From NCBI GenBank assembly GCA_028280915.1, contig JANQKX010000194.1, positions 1-9,468 on the forward strand: 9,468 nucleotides of DNA, in the 5' to 3' direction. Both the position numbers and the translations under genes were made by a program. This DNA comes from Kiloniellaceae bacterium (GTDB lineage Bacteria; Pseudomonadota; Alphaproteobacteria; Kiloniellales; Kiloniellaceae). The notes under the pieces are model-generated. The model did no database searches, was not told the origin of the DNA, and worked only from the letters and a program-made list of their open reading frames with translations. Below, one piece after another: positions 7,475 through 9,468 of this stretch (position 1 is the first letter of the stretch; every line of letters starts with the position of its first letter).

Positions 7475-7482
7475 TTTAACTC

Positions 7483-8019
7483 ATAGCCCGCCCACCCCTT
7501 GATCAGACGCCGTCGCGTGATGGACCGCGTGTGAACGAAGCAATCGGAGTCTCCTCTGTCAGACTGATTGACGAAACTGGCGAAAATGTTGGCGTGGTAG
7601 CCACGCGTGAAGCCGTGGAACGTGCCCGTAACGTGGGCCTCGATCTTGTCGAGGTTTCCCCGGGGGCCAGCCCGCCGGTTTGTAAAATTCTCGACTATGG
7701 CCGCTTCAAGTACGAGGCGCAGAAAAAGCGCAACGAAGCCCGGAAAAAGCAAAAGGTCATAGACGTCAAAGAGATCAAGATGCGCCCCAACATCGATAGT
7801 CACGACTATGATGTGAAAATGCGCTCGATCCAGAAATTTATCGGTGAAGGCGATAAGGTCAAAGTGACCATGCGCTTTCGCGGCCGGGAAATGGTGCACC
7901 AGAACCTGGGCCTGGACCTCCTGCACAAGGTACGTGACGAGCTGGAGGAATTGGCCAAGGTGGAGCAGTTCCCCAAGCTGGAAGGCCGCCAGATGACCAT
8001 GGTCATGGCACCGCGCTGA
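7483..8019 (+). CDS. infC: Translation initiation factor IF-3
   Basis: IF3 binds the 30S subunit, keeps it apart from 50S and discriminates against wrong start codons and initiator tRNAs. From the ATA at 7483 the protein has 178 residues, the usual length. The first 20 (ARPPLDQTPSRDGPRVNEAI after the initiator) match the alphaproteobacterial IF3 N-terminus. The N-terminal domain has RLIDETGENVGVV and the family signature KILDYGRFKYEAQKK at about 68-82. A Lys-rich linker follows, then the C-terminal domain with IKMRPNIDSHDYDVK and KVKVTMRFRGREM, ending MTMVMAPR. A start at GTG 7531 would remove 16 conserved residues and has no SD. IF3 genes are known to use rare starts such as AUU and to repress themselves through them, and the same is inferred here. 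A 158-bp AT-richer leader separates it from the aminotransferase. Only weak promoter-like boxes are visible there (TTGCGG at 7406). Confidence 0.95.
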   Translation: MARPPLDQTPSRDGPRVNEAIGVSSVRLIDETGENVGVVATREAVERARNVGLDLVEVSPGASPPVCKILDYGRFKYEAQKKRNEARKKQKVIDVKEIKMRPNIDSHDYDVKMRSIQKFIGEGDKVKVTMRFRGREMVHQNLGLDLLHKVRDELEELAKVEQFPKLEGRQMTMVMAPR

Positions 8020-8157
8020 GCCATTTCTGAGTTTTTCGCCTTTAAGCGGACCCGGACCTTCCCTATCTGAGCAGCGAGCGGGATTTTTGCGCCCGCACTC
8101 TTGTGGCTGGCGGTCCTTCGTGGCTTGCCGGGCGGGGGTGCGGCTGCGAAAGAGCGC

Positions 8158-8186
8158 TTGCAAAGCGGAGGGCGCCTGGGTATAAC
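8158..8186 (+). promoter_or_regulatory. Candidate promoter of rpmI-rplT
   Basis: TTGCAA (8158-8163) and TATAAC (8181-8186) are separated by exactly 17 bp. The -10 matches 5 of 6 consensus bases and the -35 matches 4. Transcription would begin near 8193, giving a leader of about 80 nt before rpmI. It lies in the 254-bp infC-rpmI gap and would allow the two ribosomal protein genes to be expressed apart from infC. Confidence 0.5.
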
Positions 8187-8200
8187 CCGCGCTTCTCCAT

Positions 8201-8239
8201 CCAACGGTGCGGCTGAAAAGGGCATGCCCAGCCGTTTGG
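8201..8239 (+). promoter_or_regulatory. Leader hairpin upstream of rpmI, candidate regulatory element
   Basis: CGGCTG (8210-8215) pairs with CAGCCG (8229-8234), enclosing the palindrome GGGCATGCCC (8220-8229). Flanking CCAACGG (8201-8207) can alternatively pair with CCGTTTGG (8232-8239) with one bulge. The structure lies in the leader between the candidate promoter and the rpmI SD. L20 is known to repress rpmI-rplT by binding leader RNA in other bacteria. A similar role here is inference, and I do not recognise a known motif. Confidence 0.35.
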
Positions 8240-8273
8240 TCTGTCGTCGTTTTAGTTATGAAAAGGATGCAAA

Positions 8274-8477
8274 ATGCCCAAGCTGAAGACCAAGTCGGGC
8301 GCTAAGAAGCGCTTCCGTCTGACCGCGACCGGAAAGGTCCGCCGCAATTACGCCTGTAAGCGTCACATGCTTCGGCGCCGTCCTCAGAAAATGATTCGCA
8401 GCGCGCGGGGCACCACCATCATGTGTGATGCCGACGCGAAGATCGTGAAACGTAATTTTCTGCCCAACGCACACTAA
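8274..8477 (+). CDS. rpmI: 50S ribosomal protein L35 (bL35)
   Basis: This is a small, very basic 67-residue protein of the large ribosomal subunit. It begins MPKLKTKSGAKKRFR, has TGKVRRNYACKRH, and ends with a conserved-type tail VKRNFLPNAH. The length and sequence are usual for bL35. Its SD is AAGGA at 8263-8267, 6 nt before the ATG. It follows infC by 254 bp, an unusually long gap that holds a candidate promoter and leader hairpin. It precedes rplT by 12 bp, and the rplT SD overlaps its stop codon, so the two ribosomal protein genes are one transcription unit and may be translationally coupled. Confidence 0.97.
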   Translation: MPKLKTKSGAKKRFRLTATGKVRRNYACKRHMLRRRPQKMIRSARGTTIMCDADAKIVKRNFLPNAH

Positions 8478-8482
8478 GGAGG
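8476..8482 (+). promoter_or_regulatory. rplT Shine-Dalgarno overlapping the rpmI stop codon
   Basis: AAGGAGG at 8476-8482 uses the last two bases of the rpmI TAA (8475-8477) and stands 7 nt before the rplT ATG. A ribosome finishing rpmI would sit on this site, which favours coupled translation. Confidence 0.7.
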
Positions 8483-8489
8483 CGCGACC

Positions 8490-8855
8490 ATGGCACGGGT
8501 TAAACGGGGCGTCACCGCACGCGCCCGCCACAAAAAAGTATTGAAACTGGCCAAAGGCTATCGCGGCCGGGGCAAAAACGTCTATCGGGTCGCTATTGAG
8601 CGGGTCGAGAAAGGCCTGCAGTACGCCTATCGGGACCGCCGGGTCAAAAAGCGGACTTTCCGCTCCTTGTGGATCCAGCGCATCAACGCCGGCGCCCGCC
8701 TGCACGGGCTGACCTATTCACAGTTTATGAACGGCATGAAACGGGCCGGGATCGAGCTGGACCGCAAGGTCCTCTCCGACCTGGCGGTGCGCGAGCCTGA
8801 CGCCTTTAGGGCCTTGGCCGAGCAAGCCCAAAGCGCCCTTTCCGCCAAAGGATAA
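8490..8855 (+). CDS. rplT: 50S ribosomal protein L20 (bL20)
   Basis: The protein has 121 residues, starts MARVKRGVTARARHKK and has the long basic N-terminal extension GYRGRGKNVYR that threads into 23S rRNA. The globular domain follows, with YAYRDRRVKKR, RSLWIQRINAGAR and GLTYSQFMNGMKRAGIELDRKVLSDLA. L20 is essential for early 50S assembly, and in several bacteria it also represses its own operon by binding mRNA. The start is clear from the SD, the length and the homologous N-terminus. An intrinsic terminator with a GCAA tetraloop lies 27 bp after the stop, between rplT and pheS. Confidence 0.97.
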   Translation: MARVKRGVTARARHKKVLKLAKGYRGRGKNVYRVAIERVEKGLQYAYRDRRVKKRTFRSLWIQRINAGARLHGLTYSQFMNGMKRAGIELDRKVLSDLAVREPDAFRALAEQAQSALSAKG

Positions 8856-8882
8856 CCGGCAGGGGCGTAACGCAAAGGTTTC

Positions 8883-8921
8883 TCGGCGGCCACTTGCAAA
8901 AGTGAGCCGCCGAAGTTTTCT
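8883..8921 (+). terminator. Intrinsic terminator after rplT (GCAA tetraloop)
   Basis: TCGGCGGC (8883-8890) pairs with GCCGCCGA (8906-8913). The stem continues with CACTT (8891-8895) against AAGTG (8900-8904), closed by the stable tetraloop GCAA (8896-8899) with only A8905 bulged. AGTTTTCT follows. The 13-bp GC-rich stem and T-run fit a Rho-independent terminator, probably partial if pheS lacks its own promoter. Confidence 0.72.
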
Positions 8922-8933
8922 GAAACTGGCGGG

Positions 8934-8976
8934 CATCACTGTGACGTGCCCTTCTGGCGCCCCAACGACAGTGATG
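8934..8976 (+). promoter_or_regulatory. Stem-loop in the pheS leader with a competing fold
   Basis: CATCACTGT (8934-8942) and ACAGTGATG (8968-8976) form a perfect 9-bp stem around a 25-nt loop. An alternative 5-bp stem, GGGCA (8931-8935) with TGCCC (8947-8951), uses overlapping bases, so the two folds exclude each other. The element lies between the rplT terminator and pheS. Attenuation control of pheS operons is known in enterobacteria, but there is no Phe-rich leader peptide here, so the role is inferred. Confidence 0.4.
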
Positions 8977-9019
8977 GCCGGCTCAAGACAAGGCCGGACA
9001 CGAGCTGCCGGATGGGATG

Positions 9020-9468
9020 ATGGATAGCCCCGAGCAAGCACAACTGGATCAGTTGAAGGACACCTTGACCGCCCGCGCCAGCGCGGCGGCGGACATGGAT
9101 GCCTTGGAGGCCGTGCGCATTCAAGCGCTGGGCAAAAAAGGCGAAATCACGCAGCAGATGAAAACCCTGGGCGGCCTGGCGCCGGACGACCGCCGCGCCA
9201 TGGGCCAGGCCCTGAACCAGGTCAAGGAAGCGGTCGCCCAGGCCATCGAGGACCGCAAGGCGGCCCTGCAGGAAGCCGAGCTGGAAGCCCGGCTGTACAA
9301 CGAGCGGGTCGATGTGACCCTGCCCAGCCGGCCCTATGAGGTGGGCCGCATTCACCCCATCAGCCAAACCTGGGAAGAGCTGGTGGCCATTTTCGGCGAG
9401 ATGGGCTTTTCCGTCGCCGAAGGCCCGGACATTGAGGACGATTTCCATAACTTCACGGCGCTGAACAT
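9020..9468 (+). CDS. pheS: Phenylalanine--tRNA ligase alpha subunit (partial, 5' end)
   Basis: The first 149 codons are present and the gene runs off the window. PheS forms an alpha2-beta2 enzyme with PheT that charges tRNA-Phe. The N-terminal coiled-coil arm (about 1-90), which contacts tRNA, contains the conserved IQALGKKGEITQQMKTLG. The catalytic domain starts near 105 with YEVGRIHPISQTWEELV, then FGEMGFSVAEGPDIEDDFHNFTALN at 125-149, the class II motif 1 region. ATG codons lie in frame at 9017 and 9020. I chose 9020 because GGATGGG (9010-9016) is then better spaced, and its first base overlaps a preceding TGA. The gene continues the infC-rpmI-rplT-pheS order, and pheT would be expected just outside. 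Confidence 0.96.
   Translation, partial: MDSPEQAQLDQLKDTLTARASAAADMDALEAVRIQALGKKGEITQQMKTLGGLAPDDRRAMGQALNQVKEAVAQAIEDRKAALQEAELEARLYNERVDVTLPSRPYEVGRIHPISQTWEELVAIFGEMGFSVAEGPDIEDDFHNFTALN

Noticed and set aside
7531..7533. GTG as the infC start
   Set aside because: It has no SD and would remove 16 residues that match IF3 proteins. ATA at 7483 has a strong, well-spaced SD.
8078..8096. GCGGG/CCCGC hairpin after infC as a terminator
   Set aside because: The stem is 5 bp with a 9-nt loop and no T-tract follows. The T-rich run lies in the loop.
8137..8215. Direct repeat GGTGCGGCTG at 8137-8146 and 8206-8215
   Set aside because: Two 10-bp copies in GC-rich DNA can arise by chance, and neither fits a known site. 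The second is explained by the leader hairpin.
8946..9020. 24-codon ORF (GTG start) ending in a TGA that overlaps the pheS ATG, as a PheM-like leader peptide
   Set aside because: It contains a single Phe codon and has no SD, so it does not fit a phenylalanine attenuation peptide.
1..9468. Novel defence system, mobile element, CRISPR array or tRNA gene
   Set aside because: I looked for repeats, transposase or integrase motifs and cloverleaf-like segments and saw none. All sizeable gaps are explained by leaders and promoters of core genes.

Overview
The window looks like chromosomal DNA of a GC-rich alphaproteobacterium, probably near the Rhodospirillales. This rests on the high GC content, the style of the IF3, L35, L20, ThrRS and PheS proteins, CTTGAC-like -35 boxes, and the C-terminus of the glutathione S-transferase-like protein. 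The exact genus cannot be read from this sequence alone. I see no mobile element, CRISPR array, tRNA or rRNA, and nothing that amounts to a wholly new system.

The left half (1-4057) holds accessory metabolic and envelope genes. In order these are the 3' end of a GST-family gene (+), an exported TPR protein (-), an atypical NAD(P)-binding SDR/epimerase-like protein (+), an ABHD10-like alpha/beta hydrolase (-) and a family-4 glycosyltransferase (+). The TPR and SDR genes are divergent across 51 bp that contain a perfect dyad. The SDR and hydrolase genes converge and overlap by 19 bp. The hydrolase and glycosyltransferase genes are divergent.

The right half (4058-9468) is a translation cluster, all on the + strand: thrS, a fold-type I PLP aminotransferase, infC, rpmI, rplT and the first 149 codons of pheS. 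This matches the thrS-infC-rpmI-rplT-pheS order known from enterobacteria, except that the aminotransferase sits between thrS and infC. ThrRS and PheRS charge tRNAs, IF3 controls initiation fidelity, and L35 and L20 are large-subunit proteins, with L20 important in early 50S assembly.

The regulatory signals I can support are a CTTGACA-type promoter before thrS, a non-canonical ATA start for infC with a strong Shine-Dalgarno (SD), and a promoter of its own plus a leader hairpin before rpmI. There is also an intrinsic terminator with a GCAA tetraloop after rplT, and a sizeable stem-loop with a competing fold in the pheS leader. The ATA start and the two structured leaders are the parts most worth checking.
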